Positions 8,162-17,174 of a stretch of DNA of 64,000 nucleotides are shown in pieces. How positions within the stretch are numbered: position 1 is the first letter of the stretch; each line of letters starts with the position of its first letter. The notes under the pieces are model-generated. The model worked only from the letters and a program-made list of their open reading frames with translations, was not told where the DNA came from and ran no database searches. Both the position numbers and the translations under genes were made by a program. The stretch is from JAFGHJ01 sp964525555 (GTDB lineage Bacteria > Hydrothermota > UBA3072): the NCBI GenBank assembly GCA_964525555.1, contig CAZGHN010000010.1, forward strand, positions 27,971-91,970, written 5' to 3'.

Positions 8162-9949
8162 ATGCTAAAGAAACTTGGTCGATATTTATTCAAATATAAA
8201 GCTTTACTCGTCTTTGTTATCATTGTTATGATAATTGTCGCCGTTTTGAGTGGTTTTACATTGGGTATGATAACTCCGATCGTTTCAACAATATTTGGCG
8301 AAGAAAATGCGAGTTCGGGGCCGGGTGCGTTGAAATGGCTTCTCGATTGGATTGGATCCGGAGATAAAATGGACTCATTGATTCGGTTGGCTTTGGTTCT
8401 TGTATTTATCTACGGAGCAAAGGCGCCATTTACTCTTCTTTTGTATTTTCTTTCCGATACACTTGAACAGAAGACTATATCCGATATAAGAGTGGATATG
8501 TTTTCAAAATTAACGGAACTGTCCGTAAAATTCCATTCGAAGACAGAATCGGGAAAGTTACTTTCAAAAATTACAAATGATACGGAAAAAATTCAATTTG
8601 CTTTGAGGCGGGGAGTTATAGATCTGAGCAGGAATTTTTGCCTGCTACTTGTTTATATGGGTTTGGCTCTTTGGGCTTCCTGGAGATTATTTCTGGTGTC
8701 TCTTGTTCTAATACCTATTATTATTTTAGTTGTACAATTAATTGGTAAAAAGGTTCGAAGACAATTTACCCATCTTAGAAAACATAGAGCTTTTTTAAAC
8801 ACATTGGTCTCCGAGATGCTGTATGGAATAGGAATAATAAAATTATTCGGAATGGAGAGATATGAAATAGAAAAATTTAAGGTAGAGTCGGATAGATACC
8901 GCAAGAATTATGTTAAAAGCAGTTTAATCAAGGGATTGTTACCCGTTTCCTCAGAATTTTTAGGTGCGTTTCTTGCCGGAGCGATACTGATTTCGGGTGG
9001 AGTTTTAATTTTTAAAGGTTTTATAACGCCCGATAAATTTCTTATCTTTCTTGGCTGTGCCGTAGTGCTGCAGCAGCCGGCGCGACAGATAAATTTAGCG
9101 TACGGAGATCTTCAACACGGACTCTCTTCCATGGAGAGCGCACTTGAAATTATTGAGGCGACCGAGAAAGTTAAAAATACCGGAAAGCTTGTACTGGACT
9201 CTTTTAAGTCCTCGATTAAGTTTACGGATGTTTCTTTTTTTTATGATGGGGGGATTCAAGCATTAAAAAATATCAATCTTGAAATAAAGAAGGGAGAAAC
9301 AGTTGCCATTGTTGGTCCTTCGGGTTCAGGAAAGACTACTCTTGTACGGCTTATTCCGAGATTTTTCGATTGCGGACAGGGAAAAGTAGAGATCGATGGA
9401 AAAGATATAAAAGAATATACTCTTTGTAGTCTTCGGAGTAAAATAGGGATGGTAACTCAGGATTCTATATTGTTCAATGATTCAGTCAAAAATAATATTA
9501 AATACGGTAAGATTGATGCGACCGATGCACATTTAGATGAAGTACTTAAGAGAAGCCACTTGGAGCGCTTTGTAGGGAAACTTCCAAAAGGTTTAGATAC
9601 TATTATAGGAGAAAAAGGAGGAAGGATTTCAGGTGGAGAAAAGCAGAGAATAGCTATTGCCAGGACGATACTTAAGAATTCACCCATCTTGATTTTAGAT
9701 GAAGCAACTTCTTCTCTTGATACAGAGTCCGAAAAACTTCTCCAGGAAGCCATGTCTGAACTTATTTATGGAAGGACCTCTATAATAATAGCGCATAGAC
9801 TTTCCACAGTTCTAAATGCTGATAGGATTATTGTGCTAAACGAGGGTAGGATATTAGAAGAGGGAACACACCAAACTTTGCTAAAAAAAGATGGTATGTA
9901 TAAAAAACTTTACAATCTCCAATTTAGAGATTCTTCTCGTTCTTCATAA
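8162..9949 (+). CDS. msbA: MsbA-type lipid A/LPS ABC flippase
   Basis: 595-aa half-transporter with an N-terminal six-helix membrane domain (about residues 15-310) and a C-terminal ATPase: Walker A GPSGSGKTT near 385, signature ISGGEKQR, Walker B ILILDEATSSLD and the H-loop AHRLS. It would dimerise and flip lipid-linked glycolipid across the inner membrane. The lpxB cluster facing it supports a lipid A role over generic multidrug export. Its 3' end overlaps the convergent glycosyltransferase gene by 40 bp. Confidence 0.85.
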   Translation: MLKKLGRYLFKYKALLVFVIIVMIIVAVLSGFTLGMITPIVSTIFGEENASSGPGALKWLLDWIGSGDKMDSLIRLALVLVFIYGAKAPFTLLLYFLSDTLEQKTISDIRVDMFSKLTELSVKFHSKTESGKLLSKITNDTEKIQFALRRGVIDLSRNFCLLLVYMGLALWASWRLFLVSLVLIPIIILVVQLIGKKVRRQFTHLRKHRAFLNTLVSEMLYGIGIIKLFGMERYEIEKFKVESDRYRKNYVKSSLIKGLLPVSSEFLGAFLAGAILISGGVLIFKGFITPDKFLIFLGCAVVLQQPARQINLAYGDLQHGLSSMESALEIIEATEKVKNTGKLVLDSFKSSIKFTDVSFFYDGGIQALKNINLEIKKGETVAIVGPSGSGKTTLVRLIPRFFDCGQGKVEIDGKDIKEYTLCSLRSKIGMVTQDSILFNDSVKNNIKYGKIDATDAHLDEVLKRSHLERFVGKLPKGLDTIIGEKGGRISGGEKQRIAIARTILKNSPILILDEATSSLDTESEKLLQEAMSELIYGRTSIIIAHRLSTVLNADRIIVLNEGRILEEGTHQTLLKKDGMYKKLYNLQFRDSSRSS

Positions 9950-11052
9950 ATCTTAATTAATTTTTCAGTTATTCCATCCCAGGAATATTTTTTTATAAGG
10001 TAGTCTTTGAAATTCTCGCCCATTGTTAATATTTGTTTTGAACTTGTGTTGATTAAATGTTCCATTTTTTCGGCCAGGGCGAAAGGTACATCTTTTTTAA
10101 ATATAAAACCGTCTTTTTTATCTCGAACTGTTTCTTTAAGTCCTCCCAAAGCTGAAACTATAACTGCTTTACTAAAATATCCTGCTTCAAACATCGTTAT
10201 ACTCTGAGAGCCTTTGCTATACGGAAGTATTACCGCATCAATATTTCTGTAGATGAGTCCGAGTTTTGAATACGGGGGAGAATAGTTTAAGTAGTATAGA
10301 TTCTTTAAAGTTTTTTTGTTTTTATCTTTTATAACTACACTGTATTTAAGATTTTTTTTATTCAAAATTTCAATTGCCGAAAGTAAGGTTTCAAATCCTT
10401 TGTATTTTTTTATAGGACCCATGAAGAGAAAAATGGGTCTTTTTAAAGAAGAGAAAAAGTTAGAATATAGACTTTTTGATTCAGAGGCATTCGTAGTATC
10501 GAAAGTTTTGTAAAATAATTCTACATTGCCGTGGTCTAATTTTAATACGGGATTTGAAATAGAAAACATCTTTTCTATTTTTTCTTTTGTTTCGTTATCG
10601 TGAACTAAAATCCTATCCATATGGGAATATATTTTTTTAAAAATAGAAAAATCGATAGAGTATTCTCTATGGGGAAGCAGATTATGTGCTGTGTGGATTA
10701 TTTTAGATTGAGAAAAGTACGGAATTATATATTGTTCGATACTTGGCACTGTAAACCATAGAAAATGAAGCGTACTCATTTGATCTATTTTCCCCCGTAA
10801 GTGAGTATAACCAAGCAGAATTTCAAATGGTTTTGTAAAGTTAGAAACAAATCGCTGTGTTTTTTTATTTTCAAATGTACCCCTGCTTATAGGTAAGAAT
10901 AAATTGTCTGCGTCTATATTGATTTTTCCTCGCCAATCTCCCGGGATATATCCGAAAAACTTAAAGGGATATTTCTTTTTTTCTAAAGTAGATAATAAGC
11001 AAAAATTGTATGGCTTTGTCGTGTTTCGGGCATCGATGAGAAAGGTTTTCAT
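9910..11052 (-). CDS. GT-B family glycosyltransferase (group 1)
   Basis: 380-aa glycosyltransferase. The C-terminal nucleotide-sugar half is recognisable: FMGPIKKYKGFETLLSAIEIL near residue 215 and a donor-binding E in FEAGYFSKAVIVSALGGLKE near 300. The N-terminal acceptor half is divergent. As last gene of the lpxB cluster it probably adds a sugar to lipid A core or another envelope glycolipid; donor and acceptor cannot be read from sequence. The start lies 1 bp after the DUF374 gene stop. Confidence 0.8.
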   Translation of the reverse strand: MKTFLIDARNTTKPYNFCLLSTLEKKKYPFKFFGYIPGDWRGKINIDADNLFLPISRGTFENKKTQRFVSNFTKPFEILLGYTHLRGKIDQMSTLHFLWFTVPSIEQYIIPYFSQSKIIHTAHNLLPHREYSIDFSIFKKIYSHMDRILVHDNETKEKIEKMFSISNPVLKLDHGNVELFYKTFDTTNASESKSLYSNFFSSLKRPIFLFMGPIKKYKGFETLLSAIEILNKKNLKYSVVIKDKNKKTLKNLYYLNYSPPYSKLGLIYRNIDAVILPYSKGSQSITMFEAGYFSKAVIVSALGGLKETVRDKKDGFIFKKDVPFALAEKMEHLINTSSKQILTMGENFKDYLIKKYSWDGITEKLIKIYEEREESLNWRL

Positions 11053-11053
11053 T

Positions 11054-11641
11054 TTAGGACAATAACTTTTCCAGTGTATCTTTTTCAGTATTTCTATCTA
11101 ATTTATTCAATTCTATTTCTATTTTTGCAAAAGGATAAGGAAGCATGAATCTATCCCAGGAAGAAAAACGAAAAGCTTTTTTACATGTTATTCTTACTGC
11201 TAAAACAGAAAGGTTTGTTTTTTTTATTATTAGAAAAACTCCCTTTTTCGCTTTTCTTCTTGGCCCTTTCGGGCCGTCAGGTGTTATAGCTATTTCAAAG
11301 CCTTTCTTGCAATAATTTATTAATTCGATTAGAGCTTTACTCCCTTTTTCTTTTGTATCCCCCCGAAACACTTTAAATCCTAAAAGCTTTAAAATTCGGC
11401 TTATAAGTTCTCCATCACGGCTGGGGCTAACAATAACACCTACCTTCCGACCTATGTGTGTAAATAACGGTGGAAGTATGTTTTCATGCCAGAACACATA
11501 TAGAACTTGAGAATTATGTTTTTTAACAAGTGAAATACCTTTAAATTCTATTCTCCAGGTTAAGCCCAGTATGTATATTAGAATAGTTGCCAGGAATGGT
11601 TCGCTAAACCATAGAAAGGATTTTATTAGCGATCCTATCAT
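11054..11641 (-). CDS. DUF374 lysophospholipid acyltransferase-like protein
   Basis: 195 aa. Matches the DUF374 family: an N-terminal membrane segment, VFWHENILPP near residue 50, SPSRDGELISRILKLLGF near 75, RGDTKEKGSKAL near 95 and TPDGPKGPRRKAKKG near 120. The WHE motif stands in for the HX4D acyltransferase box. Members commonly sit between lipid A genes and probably act as late acyltransferases, though this is not proven. The ATG overlaps the 3' end of lpxB by 38 bp. Confidence 0.8.
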   Translation of the reverse strand: MIGSLIKSFLWFSEPFLATILIYILGLTWRIEFKGISLVKKHNSQVLYVFWHENILPPLFTHIGRKVGVIVSPSRDGELISRILKLLGFKVFRGDTKEKGSKALIELINYCKKGFEIAITPDGPKGPRRKAKKGVFLIIKKTNLSVLAVRITCKKAFRFSSWDRFMLPYPFAKIEIELNKLDRNTEKDTLEKLLS

Positions 11642-12707
11642 AAACTCCCTTTTCTCCCAGGATAGACGGGATTTTTCTTAGTTTTTTCTTAATTTTATCT
11701 TTGTTTTCATAAATTTTTTCCAATTCATGTGAAATTCTTGTTGGATTTACTTCTTTCTGGATTAATTCCGGCACTAATTCTTCAGAAAAAAGAATATTAA
11801 CAAGCCCAAAATACTTGACTTTTGCCAACATTTTTGAGATAATCCATGAGAGATATGAAAGTTTATAGACTATGACCATTGGGGTTTCTAATATGCCGGC
11901 TTCGATTGTTGCCGTTCCCGAACTCACGATTGCCAAATCAGCCGATTTAAGTATCTCGTATGTTTTTCCATAAAATATTCTTATGTTATCTAAAAATTTT
12001 TGAGCAAATTTATTTGCAATTATAAGGTCTTGCTTCTCATTAAGGGCTATTACAGCTCTGCTTTCAGGATATTTTTTAGAAAAAAGTTTACAAGCCATTA
12101 ATAAAGGTATAAGAAGACGTTTGATTTCTGATTCCCTTGAACCGGGAAGCATAGCAATTAAGGGTTTACCCGCGGGCAATAATTTATTTTTCTCTTTTTT
12201 GTTAATCGTGACAATATCTATTAAAGGGTTACCAAGAAAATAAGTTTTCAATCCTTCTTTCCGGAAGAAAGATCGTTCAAAAGGATAAATAACGAATAAA
12301 CCTTTGAAATATTTTGATAAACTTTTAGTTCTCCATTTTCCCCATGCCCAAATCTGTGGTGTAATAAAATAGAAAACAGGTATGCCTTTGCTTTTTAGAT
12401 ATTTTGCCATAGGGATATTGAATCCCGGAAAATCGATTGTAATGGCAAAGTCAAAAATATTTTGTTCTATACACGTAGAGATTTGTCTTCTTGCTTCTTT
12501 TAAATTTGATATTTTTGAAAATACTTCGCTAAATCCGACGACACTAATTTTATCGGAGGGATAAATAATTTTGGCTCCAACATCAGCCATTCTTTTGCCG
12601 CCAATACCATAGAATTTAATGCCAGGATTAATTTTCTTGAAGGATTTAATAAGGTTTGAGGCATGTAAATCCCCGGATGCTTCACCAGTTATTAACAAAA
12701 CTTTCAT
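11604..12707 (-). CDS. lpxB: Lipid-A-disaccharide synthase
   Basis: 367-aa GT19 enzyme joining UDP-2,3-diacylglucosamine and lipid X into the lipid A disaccharide at the cytoplasmic membrane face. Diagnostic stretches: ITGEASGDLHASNLI at residues 6-20, YFITPQIWAWGKWR near 118 (the WAW motif), MLPGSRESEIKRL near 190 and SSGTATIEAGILETPMVIVYK near 265. Size is normal. Five bases downstream of the oxidoreductase gene, in one operon. Confidence 0.95.
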   Translation of the reverse strand: MKVLLITGEASGDLHASNLIKSFKKINPGIKFYGIGGKRMADVGAKIIYPSDKISVVGFSEVFSKISNLKEARRQISTCIEQNIFDFAITIDFPGFNIPMAKYLKSKGIPVFYFITPQIWAWGKWRTKSLSKYFKGLFVIYPFERSFFRKEGLKTYFLGNPLIDIVTINKKEKNKLLPAGKPLIAMLPGSRESEIKRLLIPLLMACKLFSKKYPESRAVIALNEKQDLIIANKFAQKFLDNIRIFYGKTYEILKSADLAIVSSGTATIEAGILETPMVIVYKLSYLSWIISKMLAKVKYFGLVNILFSEELVPELIQKEVNPTRISHELEKIYENKDKIKKKLRKIPSILGEKGVYDRIANKILSMV

Positions 12708-12712
12708 TATTA

Positions 12713-13678
12713 TTATTTGTTTTTCTCTAGAGATAAATTTATGTTAACTTTTTTGGCTCTCTTTTTGATTTCGTCAAGGATTTTATGTGCAAGAGCTAAA
12801 GAATTTCTTGCTTCTTCAGGAGTTATCTGAACGGAGTTTTTACCTAAACACGCATTAATAAATGCCTTGCATTGTAGAGATATTGGCTCTTCTGTTGAAA
12901 CATAAACTTCTTCTTCGTTTATTTCTGGTTCATCATTTTGAACTTCTCTGTGAAAAATATTTACTTTTTTATTTAAGCAATCAACAGAAACATACGAATA
13001 TTTTTGCCAGAAGCGTATTTTTCTGACTTTCATCAAAGATATACGAGAAGATGTTATATTTGCTATTGCGCCATTTTCAAATTCCAGTCGGGCGTTTGCA
13101 ATATCAACATTGTCGGTCAGAACTGGTACTCCACCGGCAGATACCGTTTTTATAGGAGAAGCAACTGTGTTAAGTATAATATCTAGGTCATGTACCATTA
13201 GATCTAAAACAACCGAAACATCAATTCCTCTGCCGTAAAAAGGCGAAAATCTGTGTGCTTCAATAAAAAGAGGATTTTTAATTATTTTTTTTGCGGCAAG
13301 TATCGCTGGATTAAAACGCTCGATATGCCCAACTTGTAATATTAATTTTGATTTTTTTGCGGTTTCTATTATCGCGTCGGCTTCTTTTAAGTCAAGCGAA
13401 ATTGGTTTTTCTATAAACACATGATTGCCCTCGTTAAGAGCTTTGATTGAAATATCTTTATGGGTATTTGTTGGCGTTGCAATAAAAACACAGTTTGTTT
13501 CTTTTAGAAGATCTTTATAATTTTGAAAAAAGTTACAATTATATGTTTTTGCAATTTTTTTTCCTGTTCCCTGGTCGATGTCTGAGATACCCACCAACTT
13601 TATTTTTTTCATTGTTGCTAATATGCGAGTGTGATGTTTTCCCATATGCCCTACACCAATTACTCCGCATTTTACCAT
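12713..13678 (-). CDS. Gfo/Idh/MocA oxidoreductase, possible UDP-GlcNAc 3-dehydrogenase
   Basis: 321 aa. N-terminal Rossmann fold with GVGHMGKHHTRIL (residues 7-19) for NAD(P), EKPISLDL near 92 with the conserved Lys, and VLDLMVHDLDIIL near 160 with Asp/His of the catalytic face. Gfo/Idh members directly before lpxB are often GnnA, which oxidises UDP-GlcNAc at C3 so that GnnB can make a 3-amino sugar for amide-linked lipid A. No GnnB-type aminotransferase is in the window, so the substrate is inferred from position only. Confidence 0.8.
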   Translation of the reverse strand: MVKCGVIGVGHMGKHHTRILATMKKIKLVGISDIDQGTGKKIAKTYNCNFFQNYKDLLKETNCVFIATPTNTHKDISIKALNEGNHVFIEKPISLDLKEADAIIETAKKSKLILQVGHIERFNPAILAAKKIIKNPLFIEAHRFSPFYGRGIDVSVVLDLMVHDLDIILNTVASPIKTVSAGGVPVLTDNVDIANARLEFENGAIANITSSRISLMKVRKIRFWQKYSYVSVDCLNKKVNIFHREVQNDEPEINEEEVYVSTEEPISLQCKAFINACLGKNSVQITPEEARNSLALAHKILDEIKKRAKKVNINLSLEKNK

Positions 13679-13768
13679 AATATCCTCCTACTTTAAGAGA
13701 TTCTTAAGGAATTTTAGTTTCATTAGAGTATATCTTGAGAGTATTTTTGTCAATAGCATAGATTGTTT

Positions 13769-13944
13769 GCCACGAAGTCACCAAGACACAAAGAAAAAAA
13801 TAGTTTATCCATAGAGACATAGAGAGCAAAAGTAAAATTTGTTGTAAAAGACCATTCCTCTAAAGCTCTAAATTTAACGTAGAATAAAGAGAATTAAAAG
13901 GATTCTTATTTTTTTGGCTAACAGCTAATAGCGAAAGGCCAAGC
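13769..13944. repeat. Intergenic word-repeat region
   Basis: Fills the 339-bp gap 13679-14017, which has no gene. 13769-13793 is a good CACAAAG-type word (CACGAAGTCACCAAGACAC core); 13803-13828 resembles its CATAGAGACATAGAG variant; 13890-13905 echoes the ATTAAAAGGATT word; 13917-13943 is an AGCTAATAG-type word (GGCTAACAGCTAATAGCG). Confidence 0.55.
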
Positions 13945-14017
13945 GCTTGGTATTTATGTGTGTAATAATTTTTAAAAGTTGCGGGAATAGAAGTTTTGAG
14001 GTAAATGAAGAGAAAAA

Positions 14018-14821
14018 TTACTTGTATGCCTGTCCTTCGCTTATAATTTCATCAACCCCTAAGTCATTTATATTTAATATAGAAAATAACTCGTTTTCGA
14101 TTTCCTTTTCTATTTCTTCCTGCAGGTTATAGATTGCGTCTTTCTCTTTGTTTTTTTCATCGAGCAGACGGGCACTTTCTAAGAGAAGGTATTGCAAAGG
14201 AGTGTCTATTGTTTCTTCAGTTTTTCTGCACTTGCCGTCAATCTCGATTTCTGCTTTTTCTAAAGACAATATCTCTAATGCCGCTTCTGTACCAACTTTA
14301 TCTGGAGTTTTTGCTCCGATTAAAGCCCCGTTCTTAAAATATAAAGCCGCCTTATTCCCTTCGTATTTAATTTTTAAGCTGCAGGTTTTAGCTTCCATCT
14401 GTATAAGCTGCAGAAAAGAAGGTAAGGAAAAACCAGTTATATGACCTTCTGTTTCTGCCTTAAGGCCCTCCAAAATCTTCGCCTCAAGTTCTTTAATATC
14501 GAATGGTTTTTCAAGATAAAGAAAAGCATTGAATTTTTTAAGACGCTGCTCAATTTGAGGTATACCAAAAGATGTCATGATAATTACTGGTATTTCCGGA
14601 TGTTTTTTGCTCATATGGGCTAACAAATCAAGACCATCCATAACAGGCATACCTATGTCGGTTACTACCAGGTCTATATCGTTTGATTTGAGAACATCTA
14701 TGGCTTCTTTGCCGTTTTCTGCAATGTGAACATTAATCTCATTTGCATATTCGCTGGACAAATATGCTTTTATCGACTCTAAGGTCGGAGTAAAATCGTC
14801 GACTATTAATACTTCTTTCAT
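14018..14821 (-). CDS. Receiver-DUF4388 (PATAN) response regulator
   Basis: 267 aa. Residues 1-125 form a CheY-like receiver with D8/D9, phosphoacceptor Asp near 56 (VVTDIGMP), MTSFG and the Lys of EKPF. Residues 130-235 match DUF4388/PATAN (ITGFSLPSFLQLIQMEAKTC, LYFKNGALIGAKT), an output module common in gliding and uncultured bacteria and thought to mediate protein interaction. The C-terminus is charged and helical. No kinase lies adjacent. Upstream TATATT ends 6 bases before the ATG, so the mRNA may be leaderless. Confidence 0.85.
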   Translation of the reverse strand: MKEVLIVDDFTPTLESIKAYLSSEYANEINVHIAENGKEAIDVLKSNDIDLVVTDIGMPVMDGLDLLAHMSKKHPEIPVIIMTSFGIPQIEQRLKKFNAFLYLEKPFDIKELEAKILEGLKAETEGHITGFSLPSFLQLIQMEAKTCSLKIKYEGNKAALYFKNGALIGAKTPDKVGTEAALEILSLEKAEIEIDGKCRKTEETIDTPLQYLLLESARLLDEKNKEKDAIYNLQEEIEKEIENELFSILNINDLGVDEIISEGQAYK

Positions 14822-15090
14822 CTATATAATATAGTGCAAAAAATGTTCCATATTTAAGGCATTGCAATACAATTATATAAGATTTGAAAACTAAAGATTT
14901 GTGTAAATTAGAGTGAACCTTAGTACATTTTTTTTTACTTGGTATTTTTTATTCTTTTTCAATAATTGTAGCAATTTTTAGATATTTGCGGTTTTCTTTT
15001 TTTGTGGTTTAGGTAGAGAGTCTGTGGGGGTCGGGAATGTAAGAATATTTTTTTATTGCGGTAAAATAATTTTTTGTTAAATTGAATAGT
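14822..15090. other. Divergent intergenic region, mostly featureless
   Basis: 269 bp between the divergent receiver gene and the M23 gene. Very AT-rich with T-runs; no hairpin, repeat word or small ORF with a ribosome site was recognised. Weak promoter-like elements for the right-hand gene are TTGCGG (15056) and TTAAAT (15077). Confidence 0.4.
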
Positions 15091-16800
15091 ATGATTTCTT
15101 TAAGTTGTATTTATACCCTAGTTATTTTTTCTTTAAATGTTTCACAGTGGCCGCTCCCCGAACGTAAGGGTTTACTCTCGTCCTTTGGGGAATGGAGGGA
15201 TGGGCATCTTCATGCCGGTATAGATATTCCAGCAAGAATAGGTGAAGAGGTTTATTCCGTTGATGACGGTTGGATTTCAAGGGTAAAGGTTTCTCCACTT
15301 GGATATGGAAAAGTTGTATATATAAAGAGCTGGTCAGGAGAAACTTATGTCTACTCTCATCTGTCTTCTTTCTTTCCGAATTTAAAAAAGATAGTGAGAA
15401 AGGAACAATTACGTAAGGGTTCTTATGAAGTAGAGATTTGGTTTAAAGAAGGACAAATTTCAATTAATAAGGGGGATGTGGTAGCATATAGTGGGCGTTC
15501 GGGTTGTTTTGATCCTCATCTCCATTTTGAATTAAGAGATAAGAGCAACAGGCCAATTGACCCTTTCAGGCGAGGTTTTAACGTTCCTGATACCGTTCCT
15601 CCCGTTATTAAAGCGATTCGCTTTGTCCCTCTGGATGAATCTTCTTTGGTCTTTGGGTCTCATATAGGAAAAGTTTTTAAGGTTGCTTCAGATATGATCT
15701 CAGTTTCTATCAAAGGAAAGGTAGGATTAGAAATAGAAACTATTGATATGGTTAATACCAGATCCGGAAAGCTTGGAATTAAAGAAATCAAATTATATAA
15801 GAACAATGTACTTATAAGAAGAGAATTTGTAGATAATTTTTCCTACTCGAACTACAAGGATTCCAGATTTCTTTTTGATTTTGAATACCGAAAAGGAACA
15901 GGCAGGAAATTCAGAAGATTATTTACCGTTCCGGGCAATGGTTTTCCTTTCTATAAAGGTTTAGATGGCATAGTAACCGGCGATGACACGGGAAGTTATT
16001 CAATTGAGGTTTATGATGGGTCTGGTAATATGAGCAGGTTGGTTATTAAATTGCTGAATTCAAAAGAACAGAAAAATATAAAATCCGATAATTCAGTCAG
16101 AAAAAAAATACTTTTCGAAACAAACGGTTTTCAGGTTAATAATAAATGGTATGATTTAAGGAAAACTAAAGAGTCTCTTAAATCCGGAGATTCCATTGCA
16201 ATATGGAATTTTTCAAAGAAAAAATTCAGAATACTGCAGTCTCCGGATGGGAAATGTCAGATATCATTTAACAAGGGAGACCAAATTAATTCAAAGTTAA
16301 TTGCTGTTAAGGTAAACAAGGGATCTTCACCCTTCTGGAGTTGGGAACCGCCGATTCCTCTTAAGAAAAAAGTTAAAATTAAAATAAAAGTCCCAAAAGG
16401 GGAAAAATTCTATTCTATATACGAGAAAACCCGTTACGGGTGGGATTTTTGCTCATCGAGAAGAGAAGGAGGATATGTCGTCGACTTCATAGATCATCTG
16501 GGAAATTACGGGATATTAAAGGATACGATCGCTCCAACGGTTTATTTAAATAGAAAATATTTTTCTTCTAAAACTCCTCTGCGAATAAGTGTCTGGGATT
16601 CCCTGTCAGGGGTAGATTTTTATTCTGTTAAAACTTTAATTGACGGAAAAAAGACAGTTTTTAGATACGATCCGCAGAAAAAGAGATTGATTTTCGAACA
16701 TCCGGAAGAAATCTCAAGAGGCAAGCATAAATTAAATCTTTCGCTAAGTGACAGACAGGGAAATAAAACGTCAAGAGTGTGGGAAATTGTGAAGAAGTGA
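15091..16800 (+). CDS. Secreted M23 (LytM-type) metallopeptidase
   Basis: 569 aa with an N-terminal hydrophobic signal of about 17 residues. The M23 domain has its zinc ligands: H41 and D45 in GHLHAGID and H143-L-H145 in DPHLHFELRD, so an active endopeptidase is likely. The rest (about 170-569) is beta-rich and lysine-rich, probably Ig-like modules, ending near the outer leaflet or periplasm. An in-frame TTG at 15082 exists; the ATG at 15091 is chosen. No ribosome site is visible. Confidence 0.85.
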   Translation: MISLSCIYTLVIFSLNVSQWPLPERKGLLSSFGEWRDGHLHAGIDIPARIGEEVYSVDDGWISRVKVSPLGYGKVVYIKSWSGETYVYSHLSSFFPNLKKIVRKEQLRKGSYEVEIWFKEGQISINKGDVVAYSGRSGCFDPHLHFELRDKSNRPIDPFRRGFNVPDTVPPVIKAIRFVPLDESSLVFGSHIGKVFKVASDMISVSIKGKVGLEIETIDMVNTRSGKLGIKEIKLYKNNVLIRREFVDNFSYSNYKDSRFLFDFEYRKGTGRKFRRLFTVPGNGFPFYKGLDGIVTGDDTGSYSIEVYDGSGNMSRLVIKLLNSKEQKNIKSDNSVRKKILFETNGFQVNNKWYDLRKTKESLKSGDSIAIWNFSKKKFRILQSPDGKCQISFNKGDQINSKLIAVKVNKGSSPFWSWEPPIPLKKKVKIKIKVPKGEKFYSIYEKTRYGWDFCSSRREGGYVVDFIDHLGNYGILKDTIAPTVYLNRKYFSSKTPLRISVWDSLSGVDFYSVKTLIDGKKTVFRYDPQKKRLIFEHPEEISRGKHKLNLSLSDRQGNKTSRVWEIVKK

Positions 16801-16810
16801 AAGGTTTTAA

Positions 16811-17112
16811 TAGAGAGTAGTGAGCAGTAAGCAGTTAAGATTAATAGTGAACAGGGAGTAGTGAGTAGTAGTTAATAGAGAGTAGGGAGAAGGGAGTAGT
16901 TAGCAGTAGAAATAACAGAAAAAAACTTTGTGTCTTGGTGCCTTAGTGGCTATGGTTAGGTACCAGGTGCCGGATCCCAGGTCCCAGTGAAAAAAACTAA
17001 AGAAAAATCAGTGTTTATCCGTGTGAATCCGTGGCTAATTATGGGTTGTGGGTTGGGTTTTAAACAACAAAAGATCTCTGTAGTTCTCTGTGTCCTCTGT
17101 GGTTAATTTTTG
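16811..17112. repeat. Densest block of intergenic words
   Basis: Gap 16801-17127 holds no gene. In order: about 100 bp of GAGTAGTGAGCAGTAAGCAG-type repeats (16811-16910); a reverse CACAAAG-type word CTTTGTGTCTTGGTGCC (16926-16950); GGTACCAGGTGCCGGATCCC (16959-16987); TTTATCCGTGTGAATCCGTG (17014-17040); GGGTTGTGGGTTGGGTTTT (17043-17061); and TCTCTGTAGTTCTCTGTGTC (17075-17106). All look like units repeated with small changes. Confidence 0.65.
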
Positions 17113-17127
17113 GTTGGGTGGGGGCTC

Positions 17128-17155
17128 TTGACAACACAGTTATTTTGAGTATCCT
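17128..17155 (+). promoter_or_regulatory. Sigma70-type promoter of the aspartokinase gene
   Basis: TTGACA (17128-17133), 16 bp, TATCCT (17150-17155). The expected start, near 17162, lies 13 bases before the ATG and just before GGAGGAAGG. It lies inside the longest open frame, which argues that the upstream start at 17118 is not used. Confidence 0.65.
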
Positions 17156-17174
17156 AATTTTTGATGGAGGAAGG

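Noticed and set aside
16811..17112. Possible CRISPR array or tandem-repeat locus
   Set aside because: Repeat units are short, drift in sequence and lack unique spacers of constant length; no cas genes are nearby.
17118..17174. Upstream start for the aspartokinase giving 484 aa
   Set aside because: It includes the TTGACA/TATCCT promoter and extends beyond the family N-terminus; ATG 17175 has GGAGGAAGG.
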